Assembly (NCBI RefSeq): GCF_000828055.2
Contig: NZ_CP010523.2
Coordinates: 3,534,001-3,598,000 of the forward strand
Direction: 5' to 3'
Origin: Klebsiella variicola
GTDB taxonomy: Bacteria > Pseudomonadota > Gammaproteobacteria > Enterobacterales > Enterobacteriaceae
Length of the DNA: 64,000 nucleotides
In this document: positions 44,404 to 53,385 of the stretch, one piece after another
Layout: each line of letters starts with the position of its first letter
How positions within the stretch are numbered: the first letter of the stretch is position 1
The notes under the pieces: generated by a model
What the model saw: the letters and a program-made list of their open reading frames with translations, nothing else
What the model was told of the DNA's origin: nothing
The model's database searches: none
Program-made: the position numbers and the translations under genes

Positions 44404-45432
44404 TTAGCCGCTAAACACTCGCGCCTTGCCGCTGACCGTCAGTCTCACCATCGCGCCGGGCTGCCACGCCGGCTGGCTCACGGTTCGCAGGACAATCGGC
44501 CGCTCGTGCCCAGCCATCGACAGCGTCAACGTGGAAAGCTGGCCTGAGAAATCGACATCGCGGATAATGGCGGTACTTTCCTGCGGCCCGCTCACACTGA
44601 CGCTCAGCTGTTCCGGACGCAGCATCACCCTACCTTCGCCAGCAGGATGCAGTGCGTCCGTCGCCAGGTCCCCCAGCGCGCAGCTTGCCCGGCCGGGGCT
44701 AAGGCGTGCGGGGAGGATCAGGGCATCGCCAAGAAATAACGCCGTCTCTTCATCCACCGGCTGCGAGTAAACCGTCAGCGGGGTTCCAACCTGGGCGAAG
44801 CGCCCCTGACGCATTACCGCCACCTGCGTAGCGAACGACAGCGCCTCGTTCTGGTCATGAGTCACCAGAATCGAGGCGATCCCCGTCTCGGCCAGCAGGT
44901 CCGCCGTCGCTTTGCGTGTGCTGGCGCGCAGCCCGGTATCCAGTGCAGAAAACGGCTCATCCAGCAGCATCAGCGCCGGCTGCTGAGCCAGCGCGCGGGC
45001 CAGGGCAACACGCTGCTGCTGGCCACCGGAAATTTCGTGTGGCCAGTGACTCGCCAGACCAGGGTCGAGGGCGACCATCTCCATTAGCGCCCCCACGCGG
45101 CGACGCTTCTCCTCACGGCTGGCGTCGAGCCCCCAGGCGATATTGTCCGCAACATTAAGATGAGGAAACAGCGCCCCTTCCTGCGGAACATAGCCGATCC
45201 GTCGCTGGTGGGCGGGGACAAACACACCGTCGGCAAACAGAGACTTACCGTGCATGACGATCCGCCCGCGATCGGGCGTTTCAAAACCGGCGAGAATGCG
45301 CAGCAACGTGGTCTTCCCCGAGCCGGACGGACCAACAATGGCCGTCCGGCTCCCCGGCGCTACGGTCAGATTGAGATTATCGAGGACCAGCGCATCAGCG
45401 AAGGATTTCGAAATAGAAGACAATTCCAGCAT
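44404..45432 (-). CDS. kfuC: KfuC, ferric iron ABC transporter ATPase
   Basis: 342-residue FbpC/SfuC-type ATPase. Walker A is GPSGSGKTT, the signature SGGQQQRVALARALA, Walker B LMLLDEPFSALD, and the H-loop LVTHDQ. The C-terminal ~100 residues form the TOBE regulatory domain (VMLRPEQLSV). It powers import of ferric iron from the periplasm. One base separates it from kfuB. Confidence 0.93.
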   Translation of the reverse strand: MLELSSISKSFADALVLDNLNLTVAPGSRTAIVGPSGSGKTTLLRILAGFETPDRGRIVMHGKSLFADGVFVPAHQRRIGYVPQEGALFPHLNVADNIAWGLDASREEKRRRVGALMEMVALDPGLASHWPHEISGGQQQRVALARALAQQPALMLLDEPFSALDTGLRASTRKATADLLAETGIASILVTHDQNEALSFATQVAVMRQGRFAQVGTPLTVYSQPVDEETALFLGDALILPARLSPGRASCALGDLATDALHPAGEGRVMLRPEQLSVSVSGPQESTAIIRDVDFSGQLSTLTLSMAGHERPIVLRTVSQPAWQPGAMVRLTVSGKARVFSG

Positions 45433-45433
45433 G

Positions 45434-47008
45434 TTACAACCCTGCCATTTTTTTCGACTGCATATAAAGAACCGCGGTCAGCGGCAGCGAAATGACGATC
45501 ATCAACAGCGCGTACGGTGCCGCCGCTACGTAGTCGATCTCACTGGTTAACGCCCAGAAACCGGTCGACAAGGTGCGGGTGCCTAACGGCGAAAGCAGTA
45601 GCGTGGCGGTGAGCTCATTGCTGACGCCAAGGAACACCAGCGCGGCACCTGCGGCCGCGCCCGGCGCGGCAAGCCGCATAGTGATACTCCACAGGGCGCG
45701 GGCCGGACTGCGTCCGAGACTACGGGCAACGTTTTCCAGCTCCACCGGCGCCTGCGCGATACCGGCGCGCAGGTTAATCAGCGCACGCGGCATAAACATC
45801 AACAGATAGGCCAGAAACAGCGTCACTTCGGTCTGGTACACCGGACGGGCGTAGTGGATGGTGACCGTCACCAGCGCCAGCGCGGTGACGATGCCGGGCA
45901 GCGAGCTGGTGATGTAATTACACCCCTCCAGCAGGCGGAACAGCGGGCGCGGATAGCGCACGCCGAGCCACGCAATGGGGATCGCGCAAACCGTTGTCAG
46001 CAGCGCCCCGCCCGCCCCCAGGAGCAGGGTCTGGCGCAGAGAATGCCAGAGATCGGCATGCAGCCAGTTGTCGATGCCGCCCAGCCATAGCCAGCGGCAC
46101 AGGACCAGTAAGGGAACCCCCATCGCCAGCATCACCAGCAGCAGAAGCAGTAGCTGCGCGCCAAAAGCGGCCCCTTTACCCAGCACAAGCCGCTTCTGCT
46201 CGCGGGCCGCCCCGGCGCCGATACGCGCGTAACGCGCTTTACCGCGTGAGGCGCTCTCAAGCAGCAGGATCGCCAGGCAGCACAAGGCCAGCACGCCTGC
46301 CAGCATATTGGCGGCCGGACCGCTGAAGGTCGACTGGAACTGATCGTAAATGGCGGTCGTGAAGGTATCGAAGCGGATCATCACATACAGGCCATATTCC
46401 GCCAGCAGATGCAGGGCCACCAGCAGCGCACCGCCGCAGATTGCCAGACGCAGCTGCGGGAGCACCACCCGGAAGAACACTTTCCACGGCGGCGTGCCCA
46501 GCGACGCGGCGACATCTTCAAGGGTGGGATCGAGGCGGCGCAGCACGGCCGCCACCGGCATATAAATAAACGGATAGTAGGCGAGCACCGAGAGAAACAC
46601 CCCGGCGGAGAGGCCATGCAGCGAAGGCACGGCACTGACCCAGGCGTAGCTCTGGACAAAGGCCGGGATCGCCAGCGGGGCTACCGCCAGCGCCGACCAC
46701 AGCTGCCGACCGGCAAGGGCAGTACGTTCCGTCAGCCAGGCCAGCGTCACGCCGAGCACAATGCTGATGGGGACCGCCAGCACCGTCAGCCACAGGGTAT
46801 TGCTGAGCAGCTCCCCTACCCGCGGACGAAAGACCAGCGCTTTAATGGTCGGCCAGCCGGTGTCGAACCCAACCGCCACCACAAACCCTAACGGCAACAG
46901 CGCCAGCAATGAAAACAGCAGCGCTAACGCCACCATCGGAAATGCAGGACGCCTGCGCTCGGGCAGGCGTCCTGTTTTCTTTCCGAGCGACAAACTCAGA
47001 ACAGACAT
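45434..47008 (-). CDS. kfuB: KfuB, ferric iron ABC transporter permease
   Basis: 524-residue fused permease with two homologous halves, each with an EAA-type loop ([21 protein letters not shown] in the first half, [22 protein letters not shown] in the second), as in SfuB/FbpB. About 12 membrane segments. Second gene of kfuABC, 21 bases after kfuA. The kfu system is reported from invasive K. pneumoniae strains. Confidence 0.93.
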   Translation of the reverse strand: MSVLSLSLGKKTGRLPERRRPAFPMVALALLFSLLALLPLGFVVAVGFDTGWPTIKALVFRPRVGELLSNTLWLTVLAVPISIVLGVTLAWLTERTALAGRQLWSALAVAPLAIPAFVQSYAWVSAVPSLHGLSAGVFLSVLAYYPFIYMPVAAVLRRLDPTLEDVAASLGTPPWKVFFRVVLPQLRLAICGGALLVALHLLAEYGLYVMIRFDTFTTAIYDQFQSTFSGPAANMLAGVLALCCLAILLLESASRGKARYARIGAGAAREQKRLVLGKGAAFGAQLLLLLLVMLAMGVPLLVLCRWLWLGGIDNWLHADLWHSLRQTLLLGAGGALLTTVCAIPIAWLGVRYPRPLFRLLEGCNYITSSLPGIVTALALVTVTIHYARPVYQTEVTLFLAYLLMFMPRALINLRAGIAQAPVELENVARSLGRSPARALWSITMRLAAPGAAAGAALVFLGVSNELTATLLLSPLGTRTLSTGFWALTSEIDYVAAAPYALLMIVISLPLTAVLYMQSKKMAGL

Positions 47009-47029
47009 AGCAACATCACTTCCTCAGGA

Positions 47030-48046
47030 TCAGAGCAGGCCAGCCTGCGTCATCAGCTCAATGACCTTTTTACTGTTCAGCGAGGAAGGTTCTACCTTCG
47101 GTGCATCCAGATCTTTCAGCGGGGTCAGTTTCGGGTTAGAGGCCGCATCTACCCCCACGGCATACTCGAAGGCGTTATTGGTGCGCAGTGCATCCTGCCC
47201 CTGCTTGCCGGTGATCCATTTAATAAAGGCCTGCGCCTGCGCCTTATGTTTGCTGGAAGCCAGCACACCGCCTCCGGAAATGCTGACGAAGGCGCCCGGA
47301 TCCTGGTGTTTGAAGTAATACAGTTGGGTGTTTTTGCTGTTCTCGCCGGTTTTGGACTGATCGACGAAGCGATAGTAGTGGTAGATCACCCCGCCGTCGA
47401 TCTGTCCGGCGTTGACCGCTTTCATCACCGTGCTGTTGCCTTTATAGGCGACAAAGTTGGTTTTCATCGCCTTCAGCCAGTCGAGAGTCGCCTGCTCACC
47501 CTTCAGCGCCAGCATCGCGCTGACGATAGCCTGGAAATCAGCCCCCGATGGCGAAGCCGCCCAGCGCCCTTTCCACTCCGGTTTTGCCAGATCCATCAGG
47601 GAATGCGGCAGCTGCGCCTCGCTGATTTTCGCCGGGTTGTAGACAAAAACGGTGCTGCGCGCGGCAATGCCGATCCAGCGCCCATGCTGCGGACGGTACT
47701 GCGCCGGAACCTGCTGCAGGGTGGCGGCATCCAGCGGGGCGAAAAGTTTGGCATTATCGACCAGCACCATCGACGGCGAGTTCTCGGTCAGAAACACATC
47801 GGCCGGCGACGCGGAGCCTTCCTGAACCAGCTGATTACCCAGCTCACTGTCATCGCCATTGCGCAGCGTGACCTTAATACCGGTCTCTTTGGTGAATCCA
47901 TCCACCCACGACTTCACCAGATTTTCGTGCTGGGCGTTGTAAACCACAATCCCGTTCTGAGCGTCAGCCGCCATCCCCTGCGGCGCCAGAAACAGAGAAG
48001 CGGCAACCAGCGCTGCCGTACGGAGGGGCGATAAGCGAAATTTCAT
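47030..48046 (-). CDS. kfuA: KfuA, periplasmic ferric iron-binding protein
   Basis: 338 residues with signal peptide MKFRLSPLRTAALVAASLF and cleavage after MA near residue 27. The mature part (GIVVYNAQHENLVKSWVDGF ... YHYYRFVDQ) follows Serratia SfuA and FbpA ferric-binding proteins; the HYYRF segment is where the iron-binding tyrosines lie in the family (SfuA-like proteins have YHYYPF, so Pro to Arg here). Start set at 48046 by AAGGATGCGTTC. A Fur box lies 80 bases upstream. Confidence 0.93.
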   Translation of the reverse strand: MKFRLSPLRTAALVAASLFLAPQGMAADAQNGIVVYNAQHENLVKSWVDGFTKETGIKVTLRNGDDSELGNQLVQEGSASPADVFLTENSPSMVLVDNAKLFAPLDAATLQQVPAQYRPQHGRWIGIAARSTVFVYNPAKISEAQLPHSLMDLAKPEWKGRWAASPSGADFQAIVSAMLALKGEQATLDWLKAMKTNFVAYKGNSTVMKAVNAGQIDGGVIYHYYRFVDQSKTGENSKNTQLYYFKHQDPGAFVSISGGGVLASSKHKAQAQAFIKWITGKQGQDALRTNNAFEYAVGVDAASNPKLTPLKDLDAPKVEPSSLNSKKVIELMTQAGLL

Positions 48047-48125
48047 GAACGCATCCTTAATGAAATAGGGCAAAAAACGGTAAATAGCCTGAGCGGAGAG
48101 GATTAAATCACAGCAAAAAAAGAAT

Positions 48126-48144
48126 GATAATGAAAACAATTATC
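48126..48144 (-). promoter_or_regulatory. Fur box upstream of kfuA
   Basis: GATAATGAAAACAATTATC matches 16 of 19 bases of the classical Fur consensus GATAATGATAATCATTATC, 80 bases ahead of kfuA. It predicts iron repression of kfuABC. Confidence 0.85.
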
Positions 48145-48449
48145 ATAAACTTAAAAAAGCAAAAAATAGCGCCGGTCGGTTATTAGGGATTAGAAAATGC
48201 TTAAAACCATCCATCCCCGAAATTTAGATTAAGAAAACATTAAGCTGCGATTTTTTTATTACCTTCGTGACAGAACAGCCGCCTCTGTACGTTATCCGCG
48301 GTCTTTGCCGGCGGGTATTGTGATACTGATCATGTTTTTACATGCTCCGTCATCGCGGAGGTTTTCCCCCTTCTACGATCATTGGATAACGCCTTTTCAG
48401 CGGGATGGATGGTTCATTTTATGCTCGCCTCACATAGCACGCGTAATAA
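48145..48449 (+). promoter_or_regulatory. kfuA-EAL intergenic region
   Basis: About 300 bases, AT-rich, no supported gene. It carries the upstream side of the kfuA promoter and the promoter of the EAL gene. No further motif stands out. Confidence 0.4.
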
Positions 48450-49985
48450 ATGAAAAAGACAAAAGTGCGAAACGCATGGATTTCCTTTTCCCTGGCGCTG
48501 GTGGTATTTCTGGCTGGCGTGTTCGTCATTAACTGGCAACTGTGGCATTCAGACCAGGCCACCCATGCCGCCGCCGCCCGTCAGGCGGCGAAGAAAATCG
48601 CCGTTATTCTGGATGAAGCCCGAGCCGCCACGGTGACGGCAATGAACGTTAGCCGCCGCGGTTGCTCCGTGCAGGGTCAGTTCCAGCTCGGGACTGAGGC
48701 CGCCCTGCAGCCGCATCTGCGCACGATCGTGCTGGTAAAAGATGGCCAGGTGTGGTGCTCGTCGCTACCCGGCAATCGGGTACTGACGCTCCATCCGGAA
48801 TCCTTGCCTGATGAGCTGCTGCAACTGCTGCCCGCCAGGATGATGGTTAACAAGCGGCCGGTGCTGATCTATCACACGCGTTCAGCGCAGGTGAGAGTCA
48901 TTGTCAGTATCAGCGACATCCATTTGCGCGATGCCTTGTATAGCGATGAGGATAACGCCGGGCTGGCGCTCTCGGTCAACCATCAGATGATCGCCAGATA
49001 TGGCGATGTGGAGCCGCTGAAAGCCAGCCCACATCAGGATATATTTAGCTCACCGGACTACCCGTTTCGCATTATCTATCCCGAGTCGCCTTTTTTTAGC
49101 CCCGGCCGCTTATTTCAAAATGGTTTCGGTCTGCTGATTTTCATTTTCTCTGTCTCGCTATTGTTTTATTTCCTGCTGCGCAAATACCTCAATGTCTATA
49201 CCTCTGAAGAAGAGAACCTGCGCTACGCCATCGCCCAGGGCGATATCGTTCCCTACTATCAACCGCTGGTGAACGGGAAAACCGGGGAGATCTACGGCGT
49301 GGAAATTCTCGCCCGCTGGCAATACACCACCGCGCAGTGGCGTTCGCCCGCTGAATTTATTCCACTAGCCGAACGTACCGGCTTAATTATCCCGCTGACC
49401 CGCAGCCTGATGGCGCAGGTCGCCGCCCAGATGAGACCCATCTTCAGTAAGCTGCCGGACGGGTTTCATATCGGCGTCAACATCAGCGCATCACATATCA
49501 ACGCCCCGTCGTTTATCGATGACTGCCTGCACTATCAGCGTGGCTTTGAGGGTAAAGCGGTGAAGCTGATGCTGGAGATCACGGAGCAGGAGCCGCTGTT
49601 GCTCAACGACGCGGTCGTGGACAAGCTCAATACGTTACACTCCCGCGGGTTTTCCATCGCGCTGGACGACTTTGGCACCGGCTATTCCGGGCTTTCCTAT
49701 CTCCACGAGCTGATTTTCGACTATATCAAAATCGATCAGAGTTTTGTCGGCCGGGTAACCGGGGAGGCGCCGTCAAGCAAGCTGCTGGACTGCGTGATAG
49801 AGATGGCCCGGACGCTGTCACTGCGCATCATTGCCGAGGGTGTCGAAACCCAGGTCCAGCTGGAGTATCTCAATCGCCAGAATATTCATCTGCTGCAGGG
49901 CTACTATTTCTGGAAGCCGATGCCCTACGTCGCGCTGGTGATGCTCCTGCTGAGCAAACCGAAGGCGCGGATTGTCGAAGAATGA
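48450..49985 (+). CDS. CSS-motif EAL-domain c-di-GMP phosphodiesterase
   Basis: 511 residues. A first membrane helix lies at about 9-29, then a periplasmic CSS-motif domain with Cys72 (RGCSVQ) and Cys103 (VWCSS), a second helix near 225-250, and a C-terminal EAL domain. The EAL signature appears as EILARW, with later LEITEQEP, DDFGTGYSGLSYL, KIDQSFV and AEGVETQ blocks that carry the metal and catalytic residues. Members such as the E. coli PdeB/PdeC group are switched by periplasmic disulfide formation. Divergent from kfuA. Confidence 0.9.
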   Translation: MKKTKVRNAWISFSLALVVFLAGVFVINWQLWHSDQATHAAAARQAAKKIAVILDEARAATVTAMNVSRRGCSVQGQFQLGTEAALQPHLRTIVLVKDGQVWCSSLPGNRVLTLHPESLPDELLQLLPARMMVNKRPVLIYHTRSAQVRVIVSISDIHLRDALYSDEDNAGLALSVNHQMIARYGDVEPLKASPHQDIFSSPDYPFRIIYPESPFFSPGRLFQNGFGLLIFIFSVSLLFYFLLRKYLNVYTSEEENLRYAIAQGDIVPYYQPLVNGKTGEIYGVEILARWQYTTAQWRSPAEFIPLAERTGLIIPLTRSLMAQVAAQMRPIFSKLPDGFHIGVNISASHINAPSFIDDCLHYQRGFEGKAVKLMLEITEQEPLLLNDAVVDKLNTLHSRGFSIALDDFGTGYSGLSYLHELIFDYIKIDQSFVGRVTGEAPSSKLLDCVIEMARTLSLRIIAEGVETQVQLEYLNRQNIHLLQGYYFWKPMPYVALVMLLLSKPKARIVEE

Positions 49986-50023
49986 GCGGGCGCTCCATAA
50001 CCCGCGGGCCTGCACCAACGTCA

Positions 50024-50362
50024 TCACTGAGTGAACGTGTTCAGCGCATCCTGTCGAGTCTCCTTAATGGAAAAGATGCGATCCATACGGGTGAGCTTAA
50101 ACAGGTTTTTAATCGTGTCATTGAGTGAACACAGCGCCAACTCGCCCTGACCGTTGACGCTTTTCAGAATGGAAACCAGCGCGCCAAGGCAGCTACTGTC
50201 GATGAAATCGACGTGGCTCAGATCCAGCAGCACGTTTTTGGTATCCGGGTCGATAGCCTCCAGAACCTGCTGCTTAAACGACTGCACGACGGAAGCATCC
50301 AGTCGGCGCACAAGAGGTACAATAATTTTTACGCCCTGCTCGGTATGTAATTCAACGTTCAT
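50024..50362 (-). CDS. STAS-domain anti-sigma-factor-antagonist-like protein
   Basis: 112 residues forming one STAS domain: VPLVRRLDASVVQSFKQQV, VLLDLSHVDFIDSSCLGALVSILKSV and LALCSLNDTIKNLFKLT. The serine pair in DSSCLG is at the phosphorylation site of SpoIIAA-like proteins. ATG at 50362 has GAGG six bases upstream; an ATG six bases earlier has no spacing. It lies 64 bases after the glucan phosphorylase gene on the same strand. No partner kinase, phosphatase or sigma factor is visible in the window. Confidence 0.85.
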   Translation of the reverse strand: MNVELHTEQGVKIIVPLVRRLDASVVQSFKQQVLEAIDPDTKNVLLDLSHVDFIDSSCLGALVSILKSVNGQGELALCSLNDTIKNLFKLTRMDRIFSIKETRQDALNTFTQ

Positions 50363-50426
50363 GCTCATCCTCAATAGTGACTGATATCCGTCGACGAGTC
50401 CCTTTTTCGGCCGGCGTGTTCTCTCT

Positions 50427-52853
50427 TTAGCAGGTGATACCCCAAATATCCCGGGCGTAGCCACGTATGGTTCTGTCGCTGGAAAATTCTCCCATCCGAC
50501 AAATATTGAGTAAGGCCCGACGGTGCCATTGTTCCGGCAGTTCAAAATCGGCCATCGCCTGCCGCTGGGCCTGACAATAACTGTCGAAATCCAGTAAATG
50601 ACAGTAATGATCGCCCTCAGTCAACATGTGGTGAAGTGGTGCAAACAGCTCACGATCGCTGGTGAATAACCCAGACACGAGGGTATCGACAACACGCGCC
50701 ATAGCCGGGTTCTGATGATAGAAATTATGGTGATGCCCAAGGCGCCGGCTCTCTTCAATCTCTTCCGCCACGGCGCCAAACAGATAAAAATTATCGCTCC
50801 CCACGGCCTCGCGGATTTCGATATTCGCCCCATCATAGGTGCCGATGGTTAACGCGCCGTTCATGGCAAACTTCATATTGCTGGTGCCGGACGCCTCGGT
50901 CCCGGCGGTGGAAATTTGCTCGGAGAGGTCTGTGGCCGGAATGATTTTTTCCGCCAGCGAGACTTTGTAATCTTCGAGAAAAACCACTTTAAGCTGTCCG
51001 GCGACCTGCGGGTCGCGGTTAATTTTCCGGGCGACGGTATTAATCAACTGAATAATCAGCTTCGCCATCCGATAGCCCGGCGCCGCTTTACCCGCAAACA
51101 AATGCGCCTTAGGCGCGATAGTTTTCCCTGTCTCTTTGATATCCAGGTAAAGCGCGATCACATGAAGAATATTGAGCAACTGACGCTTATATTCATGAAT
51201 ACGTTTGACCTGACAATCAAACATCGCCAGCGGATCGAGGACGATGCCATAGCGTTGAGCGACCAGCTGGCTGAGCGCGGTTTTGTTGGCAAATTTAATG
51301 GCCCGGATATTATCAATAACAGCAGTATCATCGGCCAGGCTTTCCAGACTGGACAGCAAGGGTAAATCAGTTGGCCACCCTTCCCCCAGCTGTTGGTGCA
51401 AAAAAGCGGCCAGGCCGGGGTTAGCCTGCTGCACCCAGCGTCGCGGCGTGACGCCGTTGGTCTGATTAATGAATTTCTCCGGGGTCATAAAATAGAAGTC
51501 GGGCACCAGTTGTTTCTTGACCAGTTCCGAATGCAGCCATGCTACCCCGTTCACGCGATGGCTACCGACAATCGCCAGATTGGCCATGCGGATTTGCTTA
51601 TCGTGATGTTCGTCGATTAAAGACAGCGAAGATAACAGATGATTTTTATCCGGCCAGCGCCGGGCCACCTCTTCAAGGAAACGATGGTTGATCTCAAATA
51701 TAATTTGCAAATGACGCGGCAGCAGTTTTTCAAACAGCGTCACCGGCCAGGTCTCCAGCGCTTCCGGCATCAACGTATGATTCGTGTAGGCACAGGTGTT
51801 TTGCGTTATCTCCCACGCCTGCTCCCAGGGCAGCCGGTGTTCATCGACGAGGATACGCATCAGCTCCACCACCGCTAATGCCGGATGGGTGTCATTCAGC
51901 TGAATCGCCACATGCTGCGGCAGGAAAGTAATATCGTCATTAACCTCGGCATAGTCGCGAAATATATCCCGCAGCGTACAGGCCACCAGAAAATACTCTT
52001 GCGTCAGCCGCAGCTCTTTTCCGGTCAGCACCTCATCGGATGGATAGAGTATTTTTGAAATATTCTCCGACGCGATTTTATCACTCACCGCCTTGATATA
52101 ATCACCGCGATTGAAAATATGGATATTAAAGGAGTCAGAGGCCACCGCGCTATAAAGCCGCAGCTTGTTGGTCGTCGTATCCCGGTAACCGGAAACGAAA
52201 TAGTCATGGGGTATACCGATAATCGTTTTCCAGCCCAGCCACATTGGATTGTAATTGCCATCAACATCTTCGCTGTGTTCAATATAGCCTCCCAGCGGGA
52301 TCAGGATTTGCTGAGCATGATGTTCGACCAACCACGGGGAGTGCATGGAATGCCAGTCATCCGGATGCTCGATCTGCTGGTCATTTTGAAAGGATTGGCG
52401 AAAAAGACCATATTCGTATTTGATGCCATGCCCGGATGCGGCAATATCAAGGGTGGCCATCGAATCGATAAAACAGGCGGCTAAGCGCCCTAATCCTCCG
52501 TTACCCAGCGCGGCGTCGGGCTCTTCGTCAAGAAGGTGGTCAAGATCAAACCCCAGGTCATTCACCACCTGGTGCATCTCCGCCAGTAAATTCATATTCA
52601 AAAGGTTATTACGCAGCGACTGTCCCAGTAAAAATTCCATCGACAGATAGTAAACACGCTTTTTACGTTCTTCACGTTGCCGCGTCTGGCTCAACAAAAA
52701 ATGATCCTGTTGAAAATGACGAATGGCCAGCGCCACCGCGTTAAAAATATCGCCATGCGTAGCTTTATTTAAGCTAACACACAATGTGTACTTTAATTGC
52801 TGTTCAACCAACGCCCGTAATTCTTTGATATTTTGCGGGTTAATGTCAGGCAT
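50427..52853 (-). CDS. Alpha-glucan (glycogen/maltodextrin) phosphorylase
   Basis: 808-residue PLP enzyme of glycosyltransferase family 35, releasing glucose-1-phosphate from alpha-1,4-glucans. The PLP lysine is Lys661 in GTSNMKFAMNGAL; other conserved blocks are YYLSMEFLLGQSL, ALGNGGLGRLAACF, QLNDTHPALAVVEL and NGVTPRRW. It is similar in size to GlgP and MalP, but the sequence departs from both as I remember them, and it lies outside the glg and mal operons, so it is probably an additional paralogue. Base composition seems more AT-rich than its neighbours. Cotranscription with the STAS gene is likely. Agp in this window could hydrolyse glucose-1-phosphate, but only in the periplasm. Confidence 0.9.
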   Translation of the reverse strand: MPDINPQNIKELRALVEQQLKYTLCVSLNKATHGDIFNAVALAIRHFQQDHFLLSQTRQREERKKRVYYLSMEFLLGQSLRNNLLNMNLLAEMHQVVNDLGFDLDHLLDEEPDAALGNGGLGRLAACFIDSMATLDIAASGHGIKYEYGLFRQSFQNDQQIEHPDDWHSMHSPWLVEHHAQQILIPLGGYIEHSEDVDGNYNPMWLGWKTIIGIPHDYFVSGYRDTTTNKLRLYSAVASDSFNIHIFNRGDYIKAVSDKIASENISKILYPSDEVLTGKELRLTQEYFLVACTLRDIFRDYAEVNDDITFLPQHVAIQLNDTHPALAVVELMRILVDEHRLPWEQAWEITQNTCAYTNHTLMPEALETWPVTLFEKLLPRHLQIIFEINHRFLEEVARRWPDKNHLLSSLSLIDEHHDKQIRMANLAIVGSHRVNGVAWLHSELVKKQLVPDFYFMTPEKFINQTNGVTPRRWVQQANPGLAAFLHQQLGEGWPTDLPLLSSLESLADDTAVIDNIRAIKFANKTALSQLVAQRYGIVLDPLAMFDCQVKRIHEYKRQLLNILHVIALYLDIKETGKTIAPKAHLFAGKAAPGYRMAKLIIQLINTVARKINRDPQVAGQLKVVFLEDYKVSLAEKIIPATDLSEQISTAGTEASGTSNMKFAMNGALTIGTYDGANIEIREAVGSDNFYLFGAVAEEIEESRRLGHHHNFYHQNPAMARVVDTLVSGLFTSDRELFAPLHHMLTEGDHYCHLLDFDSYCQAQRQAMADFELPEQWHRRALLNICRMGEFSSDRTIRGYARDIWGITC

Positions 52854-53113
52854 GCTGACCTCTCTGGTCTCTGTATCTGCGTAAAAACCATGGCAGGTAA
52901 ATCATCATTTTTCCAAGTATAGACGAAGATATTTTGCCGAATGGTTTTTATTCCTCAGCACCATTGCCGTTTATAACGAGAGGCTGAATAATTAAAATAA
53001 CAACCATTTGCAATGGATTGATCGTCACCTTTTCGCCAGCGATAACGCTACAGACATGGCGGGTTTGCGGAGTCGGGAGGTAAAGTGCAGTCAGGACGGC
53101 TACAGGTAAAAGC

Positions 53114-53142
53114 AAAAAGGGGTTACCTTTCGGTAACCCCTT
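53114..53142 (-). terminator. Terminator of the tRNA-Ser gene
   Basis: On the minus strand AAGGGGTTACC-GAAA-GGTAACCCC is followed by TTTTT, nine bases after the tRNA 3' end. The 52854-53113 stretch upstream of the phosphorylase shows no gene. Confidence 0.9.
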
Positions 53143-53150
53143 CTTTTATA

Positions 53151-53238
53151 TGGCGGAAGCGCAGAGATTCGAACTCTGGAACCCTTTCGGGTCGCCGGTT
53201 TTCAAGACCGGTGCCTTCAACCGCTCGGCCACACTTCC
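53151..53238 (-). tRNA. serT: tRNA-Ser (anticodon UGA)
   Basis: 88-base class II tRNA read on the minus strand: GGAAGTGTGGCCGAGC..., anticodon TGA (53202-53204) in the loop CTTGAAA, a long variable arm (GCGACCCGAAAGGGTTCC), GTTCGAATC T-arm and encoded CCA end. It corresponds to E. coli serT, also close to yccA there. Confidence 0.97.
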
Positions 53239-53385
53239 GGTGTGAGGCGCACTATAAACACCTCGGCGGATGCTGTAAAGCACCATTTCGTTCAACTGCC
53301 TTAAAAACAAACAATTTTGTGTTATTCGTCTGAATTTCAGGCAGTTCGCACAGAAAATCAGCGCCCCTGACCGCTATCCAGAGGA

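Noticed and set aside
53100-53240. tRNA-Ser as a genomic-island attachment site
   Set aside because: tRNA genes are common integration sites, but I saw no integrase and no duplicated tRNA 3' end elsewhere in the window.
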